A stretch of 64,000 nucleotides of DNA, taken from contig NC_135170.1 of the NCBI RefSeq assembly GCF_041146795.1, positions 28,604,533-28,668,532 of the forward strand. The letters run 5' to 3'. Below, in pieces: positions 42,912 to 64,000 of the stretch. The DNA is from Maylandia zebra (taxonomy: Eukaryota; Chordata; Actinopteri; Cichliformes; Cichlidae). The notes under the pieces are model-generated. The model saw only the letters and a program-made list of their open reading frames with translations. It was not told the origin of the DNA and searched no databases. Numbering within the stretch: the first letter of the stretch is position 1; each line of letters opens with the position of its first letter. The position numbers and the translations under genes were made by a program.

Positions 42912-44113
42912 CATCAGAGAACCTCTTGGACAGTGGTTGGGGTTTTGAGTGGGGGATGGAGTGTGGGAATTAGCATCTACAAAACCACAGATACCTATAT
43001 TAAGTTTTCTATTCTTTTTGTTTCCTGATTTTTTTTATTTACATTTTGGTTTCTGTTCCTTTGCCCAGTTGATTTGGATATGATGCCTGGTGCTCTACAT
43101 AGTATGTATTTTGGTAAGTCTAGTTTTGCTGGGTTCAAAGTTCAAATCAAGCCCCGTGTTGCATGAGTAGCCAACAAGTCTCACACTGTATTGCAGGATG
43201 AAATACTGAAGTGCCTCATCTGAGCAAGCTTGATCTAAAGTACCCATAATAGCTTATTCAGATTGGGATTAGTTTAGACACTGTGGGAAAGGATGTTTAA
43301 TTAGAACATCAGATTTAAGTGTTTAGGCTTTAATTGAGTGATTTCTTTTCTGAGCCATTTTTAAGACAGATGAAAACTACCAATAACCTACTGTATAGAT
43401 TTATGCCATCCAAAATATACCTTTTGCTGACAATCTCTTCTGGAACCACTATCGACACCATAGTGCATAATCCATTTCGATTTTAAACAGTAAGAGCATC
43501 TGAAGTGCGGAACTAAAACAGTGCAAGGAAAATCAACACACAAAACTGGTGTTCATGGATAAAAAAAAGAAGCATCAACCGAAAAGGAATACACTGATAA
43601 GCATGGAGCTTTGTGATGATGAGCTTTGAGATGATACGTATAGATTCTACAAGGTACATATGCTTGTGTTTGTTGTATTGAAGCCTATAACATTGCATTA
43701 CATATACAGTGTCAGTAGAAAGCAGCTTTGCCGATTACAGTATGCTCAGATTCAAAACACATTCTCAACCATGGGGGCTTTGGACATGAGAATGTGATGA
43801 TCTGAAGATACAGTACCTCTGGTTGTAGGAGCTAACAGGCTGTTGGTGTACTGCAGAATGAAAACAAAAAAAGTTCAAGTGATGAAGCTTGCCGGGGACA
43901 GAGTGAACTAGATCTTATTTCTTCTGTCTTACTTCTGGTTGCATATTATGATCAATCTGCCAATAGGTTGGTGCTACAGACATTTGAGTCTCTAACGTCT
44001 CAAGAGTGTCAGAACAAAAAGAGTATACAGTAAGTCCTTCCACAATCCTTTCTTTTTCAGTGAAAACAAATTTCAGGGAAAAGCTGCTATGGCCATATGG
44101 GAAGCATACATAG

Positions 44114-44115
<2 letters not shown>

Positions 44116-44196
<81 letters not shown>
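44116..44196 (+). repeat. (AC)40 microsatellite
   Basis: 81 nt of uninterrupted AC units in the probable cntnap1 3' UTR. The Thr-His and Cys-Val reading frames across it are artefacts. Confidence 0.98.
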
Positions 44197-44198
<2 letters not shown>

Positions 44199-46128
44199 AA
44201 CATATGTACAGAGGACCACAAAAATGTAAATGCTGATCTTTTTCTTTTAGCTCATAATGCTAAAATATTTTTCATGATATTGTAGTGCAGTAGCTGACCA
44301 CAAAGTCATCACTGCTACTGCTGCTTGTTTAGCTGCTTTCAGTGAAAAAGTGGAAAATTCTACAGTCACATGAAATTTTCATCTCTGGCAAGATGAAATA
44401 TCATTTGATCTGTGGTGCAACCAAAGCTTAGGGCTATCATCACTCACTGCAGCTCCTTGTGTACACTAAAGCACTATCGTGTATGTGGGAAACAATGAAA
44501 AAAGTAACACATTTGCAACATATCAGCTATGCATATGTAGAGCATGAGCGCACTTTGCAGTAACATGCAATAATATTAGCTTCTTCCAGCCACCAATAAT
44601 GTTAATGCCTCAGTTTATTTTGCCAATGCACAATAGCAAGTAGGATGCAATGAGTGTATACGTAACTATATGAATAATGTGTCAAGTGACTTGTTTTTAA
44701 AATTCCTTCAGTTTGTACAAGAAAAGCTACAGTCAAATGGAACGGTTTGAATGTATATCCTCAGACTGTGTAATGTATGAGCAGACACTACACTGAAGAC
44801 CTATTCTGTTTTTATTGTAGACTGCTTAGTACTGAAAGTAAAACTATTCATTGTAGCTTTTTAGAATGCTCAGGATAAAGAAAGTACAGTACTTGTTCTC
44901 TGTAGCACTAATACACCTCCAAAACTCAACATTGTTGGTTTTTCTTCCGTTACAGATGGACAGGACTGTGCGAAATTGTACAGTGAAAGAATGTACAGTA
45001 GATGTAAAAACTGCAATTACTGTAAAGGCACGACTTGCTAATAATGTATGAACATGTATAGATTTGGCCAAAACTGGCAAATACAGGCTCTATTTTTCAG
45101 AATGTAATTTATTAACACGAATGAGAGTGAAAAGTGAGCAAACAGAGTGAAACTGATGGTTTGTGACGATCGAAGAATGATTTATGTTTTTGTTATTTGG
45201 ACAATCGCCACATTAACAAACTTGGGTCAAATGTGCTTTGTTGCCTTTTAGCAAAGAGTCGACTTCTTTATCATATAAATGTATATATCTCACTGTATTC
45301 ATTGGTAAATGGACTGTAAGCATTCACCATTAGCAGTGTCACATTATTGCACCTCACTAATTAATTCATATGTGGTCCCTGGAGCGTGTGTTTGTGTGGT
45401 CTGATGTTTTAATGTTTGTGTATTTACATTTGATCCCACCAAGATACAACCTGATCTTAAAATAATGACAAACGTGCACTCATGCCAACTATTCAGCTCA
45501 CTTATTGTAGTGCACCAACAGTAGTACAGTGAGACAGTGTTCAGTATGGCTCCTATCTGCACAGGCATCACATGACCTTATCCTGAAGGGACCATCCTGC
45601 AGCCTCATAATGGAGGAAAAGAAATGGGTAGGTTAAACGTCCAGTAGAGGGAGTCAGCCAGCTGGATGTTATCTAAGACAGGGTATGTGCTGACGATTTA
45701 AAATGTCAAACTTTCCGAGCATTGTTTAATGAGTTGAAGCTCAGATTAATGCCAGAATTTACAGGATTAAAAAAAGCAGATTTAAAGGGGCTTAAATTAG
45801 GCTCATAAAGGAATTGTGATTTGTGTGTATTGTGTTCTGTTAGCACTTAGAGATTTTAGTGTCTATAAAGGCCTTAAAAATCTGCAGACACCCTGTGAAC
45901 AGTGATATCATGTCTGAAATCATGTGAAGAGTAGGCAGGTTAGATTTCTCTGCAACATCAAACTAAATCCTTCTGGAACAAATTCTAGAAATGAAGATTA
46001 CAGTTATGTTTTGATCACCTTGAAGTGTAGATTATTTTTCTGTTCTCTCTGCTCGAGGTTGTTTTGTAATAGTTTCACTGTAAATGACCATAACTGTGTA
46101 AATCAAGGCAAAGCCAAACTGTCATCTC

Positions 46129-46134
46129 AATAAA
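46129..46134 (+). terminator. cntnap1: Candidate cntnap1 poly(A) signal AATAAA
   Basis: A canonical hexamer followed about 20 nt later by a GT-rich stretch, as expected for a cleavage and polyadenylation site. It is the best-placed forward signal before the convergent ezh1 3' end. Confidence 0.5.
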
Positions 46135-46236
46135 TGAAGCTTGAAGGAAATCAATGTGTTGTTCGAGCTTTCAATGTAGGGAGCATTTAGCACAGATAAG
46201 GACTAGGGTGGCATCTTTAATGTATAAAGTTAAACT

Positions 46237-46242
46237 TTTATT
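46237..46242 (-). terminator. ezh1: Candidate ezh1 poly(A) signal AATAAA (minus strand)
   Basis: The forward bases 'tttatt' read AATAAA on the minus strand, 1.2 kb beyond the ezh1 stop codon. A second minus-strand hexamer lies near 46563, so a shorter 3' UTR is also possible. Confidence 0.45.
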
Positions 46243-47441
46243 TTTATAGGCATACACTGTACACAGCATTAAACTCCATTTTGTTCATCTCTATTGAGAA
46301 AGATCTCATTTCAAAGTGGGCTTTTAATGTTTTATAAATGAAGAACAGACCAAACGGCAAGTGTGGACATAAAAAAATAAAGAAAAACAAATGAAAAAGG
46401 ATCATTTACATTCACATGTGGGGGGCCTTAATATTTGGTCAAACACTAACAAATTTGTTTTTTCAATGGTCATAACCTTCATTGGTTACCTTTAACACAG
46501 CTTTGTTACGCAACACAGCCATGTTGTTTCAGCACTTTTCTTCCTGGAATCATTTGGCACTTATTTATTTGCAAAGGAAACATCTACTCTGTGACTTACT
46601 TTCCTGGCAAAATGCGAGAGTATCGGGCTGTTGTAAACACAAAGATAAATGCTTGACGTATGCATGCCAGTCTGAGTACCAATAATAGGATAATGTTTAA
46701 AATGAAAAGCAGAATGAGATCTCTTCACCATCATCTACAGGTTACATTCAGTCAGTCGGTTTCTCGTCTGGTTGCCTATTTTTGCAGAACAGTGATATAA
46801 ATGCACAATAACTTATTTTACCATAAAGATGGATGAAGTTGCTAGCTGCATGACTGCATGACTGCACGTTAACAACAGTATCTGTCCAAAGCTAATGTTG
46901 CATCTAACATGTTTAATGGATGGTTTGTCACATGCATTTCATTTACCATCATTACATACACTGTAAAAAATTGCATTACATACTGAATTCTCAAAGAAAA
47001 GCCAGTCAATAAGTACAGTAACAAAACTGCTGAGAGTTACACACTGTGCTATGGGTTATTTCGGCTTTGTTTGCTTTGACGAGATGGAATAAAAAATTTG
47101 AGATGCTCTCAGTACAGTAAGTGATAGGGATTAATAGTATTTCCACTTTAAATAGTTTAAGCTTGGTTGATACAGTTTTACAGGTAGGCGGATGTGTCTG
47201 AGCAGATGAGGAGGAGAGCTAATGGCTGTCACTGAAGGAGGTGGTACAGTGTTTGTGGCGCATGAGCACCTGCAAACAGCGGGGAGGGGCTTTCTATTTT
47301 TGGAAGTGCAGCAGGGAGGGCAGAGACGGTGACTGCTGATAGAAATTTGTCAGCTAAATGTGATGCTGCAGACGGGGAAAGAAGCATTAGTAGGTGGCTG
47401 AGGAGTTAAGGACCAGTTCTGAAGGTAGGCAGCCGATGAAG

Positions 47442-56936
<9,495 letters not shown>

Positions 56937-57169
56937 GACTGTTTAAAAATAAAAGGAAAGCATATGACAAACAGGCCCAACTTCAAAACATTCCACTTTC
57001 ATATTCAGATAAGTTACGTTTGTAAACTTAGGCTTGTTTTCATGTTTTCTGCCACAGTAACTACTTTCACTAATTACATTAAATCTATTATAGGCAGTAG
57101 TTTTGATGTAATATGGCTGCAGTCCATTTCAGTTACCTTATTATAGTACTAATGGGCTTACTATCGCCC

Positions 57170-58260
57170 TCTGTTTCTCACAACCCCCATTTCCCCATTC
57201 ACCCTCGCCGATGGTCTCTCTGAAAGAGTGCCCCCATCTGTTAGCAAAACAAAACAGACGTCTAATGCAAAAAAAAAAAAAAAAAGCCTCCTCGAGTGCT
57301 TTACGGGCCTTTTTCTGGTAGACTGCTTCTGCTCTTTTTGCAAAACTTGGGGGAAATTGACTGAATTATGCGCATACAGCGCGACAGTGTGCGCATCTAT
57401 GAATACAGCACATGAATTTAATAGCACGGGGCATCCACATTGCACAGGAGTGGGCGTGCCACTTCAGAAAAGCAGAATAGAAAAGTGCGTAGTACAGTTT
57501 TTCTGTGTTTCATAATCGCCACGCTGAACATCAACTTCCCCGTCTGAACTCAAACGGAATTAAAAATAAATACGAAGGTAAAACTGAGCTCGGGGAAACT
57601 GCTGCACTTGATTTTTGGGGGCTACGAGACGTGCACACGTTTCAGACACATGAAGCTATGAAGTCCGCGACGTCCTGTAAGTGCAGCCCCGTGCCAAGAG
57701 AGCTACACAGTACCCATTTAAATGTAGAACACTCTAAAGACGTGCGACCGAACAGCACAATGACGGCACGTTACACTAGCGCTCGGGTGTGCACGTCAAG
57801 ATCTCCACATCCAGTGTCGCAGTTATTAAATACCTTTAAATCCACGTCTCGTGTCCTATTTGTTGCGACAACAGCCCGCAACGCGACCAAGTCCCTTTCT
57901 GTTTTCTCTCTCTCTCTCTCGTTTTTTTTTTTTTAGTAGAGAGATCCGGAGCAATTCAAAGCTGTGTTTGCTATGGCTCTGACGCAGTTATCATCTCCGC
58001 GCAGCGAGGGGATCTCCGAGAAATCTCTATCCATGGGCATGGTGCTGGAGGGTGTTGTTGTTGTACCTTACAAATAACTGCGCACTTGGCTTGGTTGATC
58101 CACTCGAGCAGGAGGGTGACGTCTATATTATGATCACAGCCTTTCCAAGCAGAGGAGGATTTATTACTATTCTGCGTCCTGGGAATAAAAAGTAGCGTGC
58201 AGCAGCCGCAGCACAGCCATTTACACGCATACACAGGAACTGATGCAACTGTCCGGAGTG
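57170..58260 (-). promoter_or_regulatory. ezh1: Candidate ezh1 promoter and non-coding first exon region
   Basis: The first ezh1 coding exon has a splice acceptor 2 nt before the ATG, so at least one untranslated exon must lie upstream. This stretch is the nearest with raised G+C and CpG (especially 57500-58260). A possible donor 'TTTGTAAG|gtacaa' is at about 58065 on the minus strand. I cannot define the exon. Open frames here on both strands (143 codons forward at 57505, 87 codons reverse from 58234) have no recognisable domain. Confidence 0.4.
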
Positions 58261-60960
58261 CTAGATCGCCATCTAAATGCGTGAAGGCAGATCACTCTGT
58301 GGGTTTTGATAGTAGAGCAAGTGCAATCACATAATCTTAAATATAGCTCCACTCTATAGGAGCAAAAGAATAAAATGGCCTAAATACACATTATGAATAC
58401 ACGTAGTTTTATAGGAGTATCGGGTATTTAATTATATATATATATGTATATAAAAAAATAAAATAAACGCAAAATAAACTTCTCACAGAACCTGAAAACG
58501 GATGCATTAATTCAGCCTGCCCACAGAGCTGAAGTAACTGTCTAGCCTACGAATTAAAAATAATAAATACTTGGACACTGGAACACAGTTTCCGGACATT
58601 CCAATGTACTGGGGTCAAATGGAAACCAATTCAGCTGCTGTTCAGCTCTTCTCCTCCAGGGAGAGCCCGACACACAAAGATAGAGGGTTGGATGAAGGGA
58701 TTCACGCCACTGATGCTGTCACTTAACCCACGTAAAACCCACTATACAGCAAGCTGCTGCAAGCAAGCTGAAAACACAATCGAATGATGTTTTCGATGGA
58801 CTTTGATTTGACGAGCAGCGATATGAGAAAGCATAATGACTTGAATTTACAGAGAAGTATATTAACCTCTGTATGAAGCAGATTGGTTTAAATCTTTGCA
58901 TATGTGTAAGTAGCCAAACGTCACACCCCTTTCGAAGGGAAATGTTTAATTTAACACATCACACATAAACCGGACGTAGGGTTCACGTGGTAACAGTTGA
59001 TCTCATGCGATTTTCTGGCTTGATTTGATTTAATGTACACAAGCTAACTCCTAACACTATAAGTAATTACGATAAATTACCAATAGTCACATTACTATGG
59101 AGGCAGTGATTCTGATTTGTGCATAAAATTAAAATCAGAGATAATCAGTTAATCTGCTACAATCACTTTAAATAGATCCAAATATTTACGTTCAATCAAA
59201 TATAAAACAATTAGTGTGTGTACTTAATGCCAAATAAGAAGCTGAAAGTGCAGGCAATCGAGTAGTGGTTTGCTATAAATAAAAGTCCTTGAAAGTACTG
59301 CTTTGATAAATATGGTCGATGTTGTGTGTGCTCTCCACGGGAGGAATTTTAACACATCCCCTCAGGATATAACACAAAGAAAAAAGTAAAATACAAAGTA
59401 TACAAATATATTTAAAAATATTTACCCTCAGGGTATTTTATTTATAGCTCCCATTTATTTCATTTTATAGTTTATTACTTGTAAGATATTACAAAAAAAT
59501 CCCCAAAAGCAGACACAGTAATTATTCACCTGCAAGACACAAGATGGTGCTGTTTAGCTGTTTTTTTATTGGAAGGACGCCACATGAACTCATATGTACA
59601 CATCAAAGTAGGATTAAGAGAAATGAAACTTTATATCGCCTTAACAGACCCGTTGTGTTTCTGTCTGATTGCTGTTGTCGTTGATCCCCTCTGTTCCCTG
59701 GCTGTGCTGTTTGTGGCACGCATGCCTGCTTATGATTTATGCATTCAGTGAGCATAAAGTATCTCAGATACAGTTTGTTTGCCATATCCACAGTGATATG
59801 TGAAGTAGCCACTGCCATGTTGATACTAAACTGTCAAACAAGCAAACACACAGAGGAAGATGAGCTTAGGACACTGTTATCAGCAGGAAGTTTTTAATTC
59901 TGTATCACGTAAACTGCGCGTGTTGATCTTGGCATCTCTATTTGGGATACATTTCTTCAGATATGCTGCAGGCTTTATGATCTGTGACAAAGCCTTGGAG
60001 ATGAAAAGATTTACAAAGTAGCTAATAAAACAGAGACTTCGAAAGCCATTTGAAATAGCGAGTGACTGTAGAAGCATTCATTTTTGTAGAACACGTGTCA
60101 AAGTAAATGTTTACTTACTTACATTTCAAATATGCTTCGTGCTCCACTTCGTTCACACTCCAAGTTCAATATTTAAGCTTCTATATGCTGGATTTTTAAA
60201 GTTCAGTCCATTACATGTAAAACAGTGGCCTCTTTTAACTGAAATGAAATGTGGAAGCAATTTTGGCCTCTGCTACTTGGATTTCTTCCAAGCCTAGCAG
60301 CTGAAAAAGAGTACTCATCCCTCAGTGACGCGCATCAATTTCATACTGGATATTCCAGCCACCTCTCTTTACCACAGAGGTTTATTGAGATAGATAGATA
60401 TTCTTTACCCACGGTTAGTCAGTTGCTCCACAGTAATGAAATATGAATCTATAACCTAAAAAAATGTAGATTAACTGTAGATTCATTAAAACTTTGTCTG
60501 ATATTTCTGAACAATAAGCTAAAAAAGTATCTCTTCTTTGTGATTTGCAACCCTGTGTGTTTCTCCTAAAAATAATTGACTTAAAACATTTACTTCTCTA
60601 AATCTTTATTTATGCAAGACATGAAAAGCGACTTGTCAGCAGCATGTATCCTGTCAGTCTAACATAGCTTGCATTTGATCAGAAACTCCTGCAGCTGGAA
60701 ACCATGTTTGCAATAAAATTCTGCTTGCAATGATAAATAAAGAGGCAGAAAGTGGGGAAGAGAAAAACAGGACAAAGTGTGGCCCCTGAAAACAGAGGGT
60801 GGGACAAACTAAGGAAATAGATGAAGAGAGAGAGAGATTGATAGTCCTGCACCAATGGGCCGCAATAGTCCTAACTTTATCAGAGGCTCTTTGCCCCATT
60901 TGGTGAGTCCGCCCCTACTAGGAAATGAGGGCTTCCTGTTGCTTTACACAGCCTTCCTGC
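58261..60960. other. Intergenic DNA between ezh1 and ramp2
   Basis: AT-rich sequence with no recognised exon, RNA gene or full mobile element. The upstream regions of ezh1 (minus) and ramp2 (plus) are divergent here. Confidence 0.6.
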
Positions 60961-61019
60961 AAAAGGTTGAGATATGTAATTCTTACCCATCAGGGAAGAG
61001 GAGAAGAACATTAGGCAAA

Positions 61020-61856
61020 ATGACACTCACCAGATTCTTAGTTATGTATTTCAGAGTTTTTATGCCTTTTTTCATCTGGGGTAAGTAAAGGCTTTATGCT
61101 ATCCTAATTTTTATTATTCTGACTTAATCTTTTAACTTTTCCAAGAACTCACCTCTCAGTAAGAATTCAAAGAAAACTTTTAGTAATTAGTAGATTTTAG
61201 TAAGGAGTTTAGTCAATGCCATGACTGAGTTTTACACTGAAACAGTTTGGATTAAGGGTCACAGAGTAATTGTGATCAGCCCAAGACAACTGATTTGTCT
61301 TGGATCAGTTTTTTTTTACTTTAGGAGGATATTTTTATGAATCTTGTTGCATTTTTTTTAAATGCAGTTGTCACGAGTCTTTAATAAATAAAATATTTCA
61401 GTCAATTACTTATTTATTTCGCGCAATAAGACCGTGATCACATGGGATGAGCTTTTGAGTTGAACACATTAAGATTTCCCTAGAAAAGGGCTAGACAAAG
61501 GGAGGATGCACTCATTTGTTCATTCACCATGGCATGTTATTTCCTTTACTGCCCCAGTCAGGCCTGCAAACTACATATAGAAGATTATTTGCACGTATAA
61601 AATATTGTGGTGTTTTAAATCAACAGTTATATTCCAGTGTTCAGGTCTTTATTTTATTCCTCTTATTACAGCAAGCACAGCAGTGGTATGTCAAAGTGAA
61701 GAAAAGGTAACTGTGCGTCCGACAGTAACAGTAGGTAAGTACATTTACAGAAATAAGCAACAAACCAAGGAAGAAACAAAATTCATGCATGACTGCTCAC
61801 TAACTGATACCCTTTCTTTGCAGAGTTTAACTCAACAGACAGGATGATGACTCTTA
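61020..61856 (+). CDS. Three phase-1 exons: alternative ramp2 5' exons or a decayed RAMP copy
   Basis: Three small exons with strong splice signals: 61020-61080 (ATG to 'TGGG|gtaagt'), 61672-61734 ('ttattacag' to 'GTAG|gtaagt') and 61824-61856 ('ctttgcag' to 'CTTA|gtaagt'). All join in phase 1. Together they encode about 52 residues: a hydrophobic, signal-peptide-like start 'MTLTRFLVMYFRVFMPFFIW', then an ASTAVVCQSEE segment, then 'EFNSTDRMMTL' with an N-glycosylation site. The last exon ends in the phase needed to join either ramp2 exon 63661-63678 or 63846-63975 in frame. No RAMP core exon lies between 61856 and 63381. So this could be an alternative promoter and N-terminus for ramp2, or the remains of a tandem duplicate. 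Confidence 0.5.
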
Positions 61857-63380
61857 GTAAGTGCATACATTTTCTCTGTCACTTTATTATAGACTGACAG
61901 CTATACATCTATGTCTATATGTCCTAGATTTTGTATTTTTACAGTTCCAAATAGGGTTTATGTAATTGTGTCCTCTGAGGAATTGCTTTGGATTACATTT
62001 CTAAACTTATTTGCCTGGTCTGGAACTGACAAACCAGAAAAGCAGAACTCAGGGATCCTTTTTTCTGCCAAGATTTGTCCTTGTGTATTACCATAAGAAT
62101 CCAAGACAAACTCCTGGGGAGGTCTCTACCAGTAAGGGGTCAACGTCAGTGGACATGAGGCCCGTAATGGTTTGGGGTTGGAGGTTAACTGAAACCTCAT
62201 CACGAGCAGCCCCCACCTGGCTCGACTTCCTAAATTTGTTCGTCATTCACCCCACGCAACGTCTGTGATCAACGCATGAACTTTGAGTTGTGAAACAACT
62301 AGAACATTGGAGCAGCGCCCCTTTCACTGTTCCTCATCCTGTGCCTTCCTTTTTTTCCTTTTTTCCTGTATCCCCCGACTGTCCCCCTCCTCCCCCTGCC
62401 AGTGCTCTCAACTCTGAGCCCCCCACCCGCTGGAAAAAAAAAAGAGAACACATTTCCTGATGTCATTACTAAATCAAAAGGTTGCTTGGCAAACAGATGT
62501 TGTGAGAGGCCGAACATATGGATTTAGTGTCATAAATTAACAAGCTGGTTGTGAGAAACCCTAAACCATAGATTTCATTTTTAATTCAATCAGTGAAAGC
62601 ACCTCTCTTGCACACAATTTTTTTTTTTTAAGTGGTGAGTAGGGACAGTGAGAAACTATCTTCCAGATGTATCACACACATGAGCAAGATTTCCCGTACT
62701 TGTAGCGTTAATTACAGAATGTTTTCCTACTAGCATGCACGCGTAACGATAGTTGGCCCTTTAAACAGCTGGTCAACTCTGACAAACAACTCTTTCCAGG
62801 TTTGGTCAAATTAACCTAAATATGAAATCATGGCTGTCTGCAGAGCACACCCTGCAGAGTCATGATTACATCCACCCCGAAACGCTAAGTCCTAAATGTT
62901 TACTTATGTTTCCTATTTGGCAGAGGCAGCCCAAAAGGCAAATAAATCACATGCTGTGAGCTGGCCAGGCCTTCGACTGTGAGAAACTGAGACTAAAAAG
63001 CAGAACAAGAGTTAAAGAGTAAAGGGTTTTCAGATGTGAGTCCAGCCCCAGCTTGGGTGTGCTCCCTTTTATTTGGGAGAATGGAGAGGACAATCTTTGT
63101 TGCCTCCACCCCTTTAAAAGCGGAAGAAATTTTTAAAGAAACATGTGTTAGAGAGGGGGAGAGCTGCTGCCAAGGCGCAGGGCCATCAGACAGATCTTCG
63201 AAGAACATCTGGTAACCGCGGGTAACATTGTTTGGACATCTGGTAACCGAAGATTGCACTGCTTCTCTTCCATCCTGTCGGGTTTCCTGTTATGCCTCGC
63301 TGTGCGAAGTCTAAGAAGTTTTGGTTTTTTATACATGGTTATACGCTGGGGAAAACACACCTTTATTCATTTTTTCTGAC

Positions 63381-63975
63381 ATGAAGGGAGCACTTGGTTT
63401 CATAGGGTTATTCCTCTCCTTTCTCTTCGGTGAGTGTGTGGTCTCCCTTTTATATATGAAAGTGCCTGCCTCTGTGCTAGAGATGTGGAAAGAATTCATT
63501 ATCTAAAGTAGACTAAAAATTCCCATGGTACTCCGATTTGCTTGGACAGATGCGTTTTTTAATGAACTGAATTAGGAAGGGCTTACATGGCAGATTTGGA
63601 GAGACTTACTGCTTCATGTACATGTTTTTAAGCTAAAAAGTGTTTTTTCTTCTCTTTCAGATGCCACTGGACAGTTTGGTAAGTGGCATAACCTTCTAAA
63701 CATACATAATCATATATCTTCATATATAATTTGATAAAGGGAGTCTTGCAGAAGTTGTTTTATGTACAACTCATTTTTAAAGCCACTTTCTTTTTCCCTT
63801 TCCCCCCTTTTTTGTTGTTGTTGATTCTTCTCTTCTGCTCTGTAGTTTGTGAAGATGAGTCAGATGGAATGGGCTGCCTCTCCGACATGTTTGCTGTTTA
63901 CTGTGTGCAAAGTTTTAAGCTTGCAATGGCATCACTGAACGAAACCGACTGGTGCGTTTGGAGTAAGGTAAACAG
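63381..63975 (+). CDS. ramp2: Receptor activity-modifying protein 2, 5' part (cut by window edge)
   Basis: RAMPs are single-pass membrane partners that carry the calcitonin-receptor-like receptor to the cell surface; RAMP2 makes it an adrenomedullin receptor. Exons: 63381-63429 (signal peptide 'MKGALGFIGLFLSFLF', donor 'CG|gtgagt'), 63661-63678 (18-nt exon encoding DATGQF) and 63846-63975 (ending 'AACAG|gtaagt'). Joins are in phase 1; the last ends in phase 2, after which the rest lies outside the window. The third exon starts the extracellular domain: paired cysteines, then 'YCVQSFKLAM' and 'NETDWCVWSKVNR', matching human RAMP2 'FCWNHYKDQM...KDWCDW...SR'. The missing final exon should encode the remaining helices, membrane segment and tail. 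Symbol choice within the RAMP family rests on synteny with ezh1 as well as on sequence. Confidence 0.8.
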
Positions 63976-64000
63976 GTAAGTAGGGTGCATTTATATTTAA

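Larger units (their letters stand above)
42912..46150 (+). other. cntnap1: Probable cntnap1 3' UTR
   Basis: Follows the TAG stop at 42909-42911. No further exon is seen. It includes an 81-nt (AC)n tract. The end is set by the AATAAA at 46129-46134 with a GT-rich element ('tcaatgtgttgttcgagctt', about 46151) behind it. A shorter form using a variant signal cannot be excluded, because 3.2 kb is long for this gene. Confidence 0.5.

Noticed and set aside
57505..57936. Forward open frame of 143 codons
   Set aside because: The longest stand-alone forward frame, but it lies in CpG-rich promoter-like DNA, ends in a pyrimidine run, has no family resemblance and overlaps the ezh1 upstream region on the other strand.
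61911..62268. Possible RAMP core exon for the upstream mini-exon set
   Set aside because: Neither frame here shows the Trp-Cys core or spaced cysteines of RAMPs.

Overview
The window is nuclear DNA from a ray-finned fish, most likely a percomorph teleost. The evidence is compact spliced vertebrate genes with GT-AG introns, vertebrate-specific gene families, fish-type Tc1, Penelope-like and non-LTR remnants, and long simple repeats. I cannot name the species. The gene order, plekhh3 (-) / cntnap1 (+) / ezh1 (-) / ramp2 (+), matches human 17q21 (PLEKHH3, CNTNAP1, EZH1, RAMP2) in order and orientation. No ccr10 reading frame lies between plekhh3 and cntnap1, where human has CCR10. Region by region: (1) 1-16.1 kb is mostly intron of a minus-strand plekhh3 gene. 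Two short coding exons are visible (15380-15476 and 9015-9070), with a promoter-like stretch near 16.0-16.1 kb; the PH, MyTH4 and FERM exons must lie to the left of the window. The introns carry decayed Tc1 and Penelope-like copies. (2) 16.2-26.7 kb is non-coding DNA between the divergent plekhh3 and cntnap1. (3) 26.97-42.91 kb is cntnap1, complete in 24 coding exons (1308 codons plus stop) with every splice phase closing. It encodes the paranodal Caspr1 protein. (4) 42.9-47.4 kb holds the two 3' ends of convergent cntnap1 and ezh1; candidate poly(A) signals lie about 100 bp apart. (5) 47.44-56.94 kb is ezh1 on the minus strand, complete in 19 coding exons (766 codons plus stop), the histone H3K27 methyltransferase of PRC2. 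Three of its introns have GC instead of GT donors, and a 29-nt microexon is four codons shorter than in mammals. (6) 57.0-60.9 kb is the ezh1 upstream region and intergenic DNA. (7) 61.0-64.0 kb is the 5' part of ramp2, an accessory protein of calcitonin-family receptors, cut by the window edge. Three additional phase-compatible small exons lie 2 kb upstream and could be an alternative N-terminus or a decayed tandem copy. The genes share a neighbourhood rather than a pathway: cntnap1 builds axo-glial junctions, ezh1 silences chromatin, ramp2 chaperones a receptor and plekhh3 is a cytoskeletal adaptor-like protein. The cntnap1-ezh1 pair mirrors the CNTNAP2/EZH2 neighbourhood of human 7q35-36, so the link probably predates vertebrate genome duplication. 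All exon boundaries were read by eye from splice signals, reading frame and remembered family sequences; no alignment was run.
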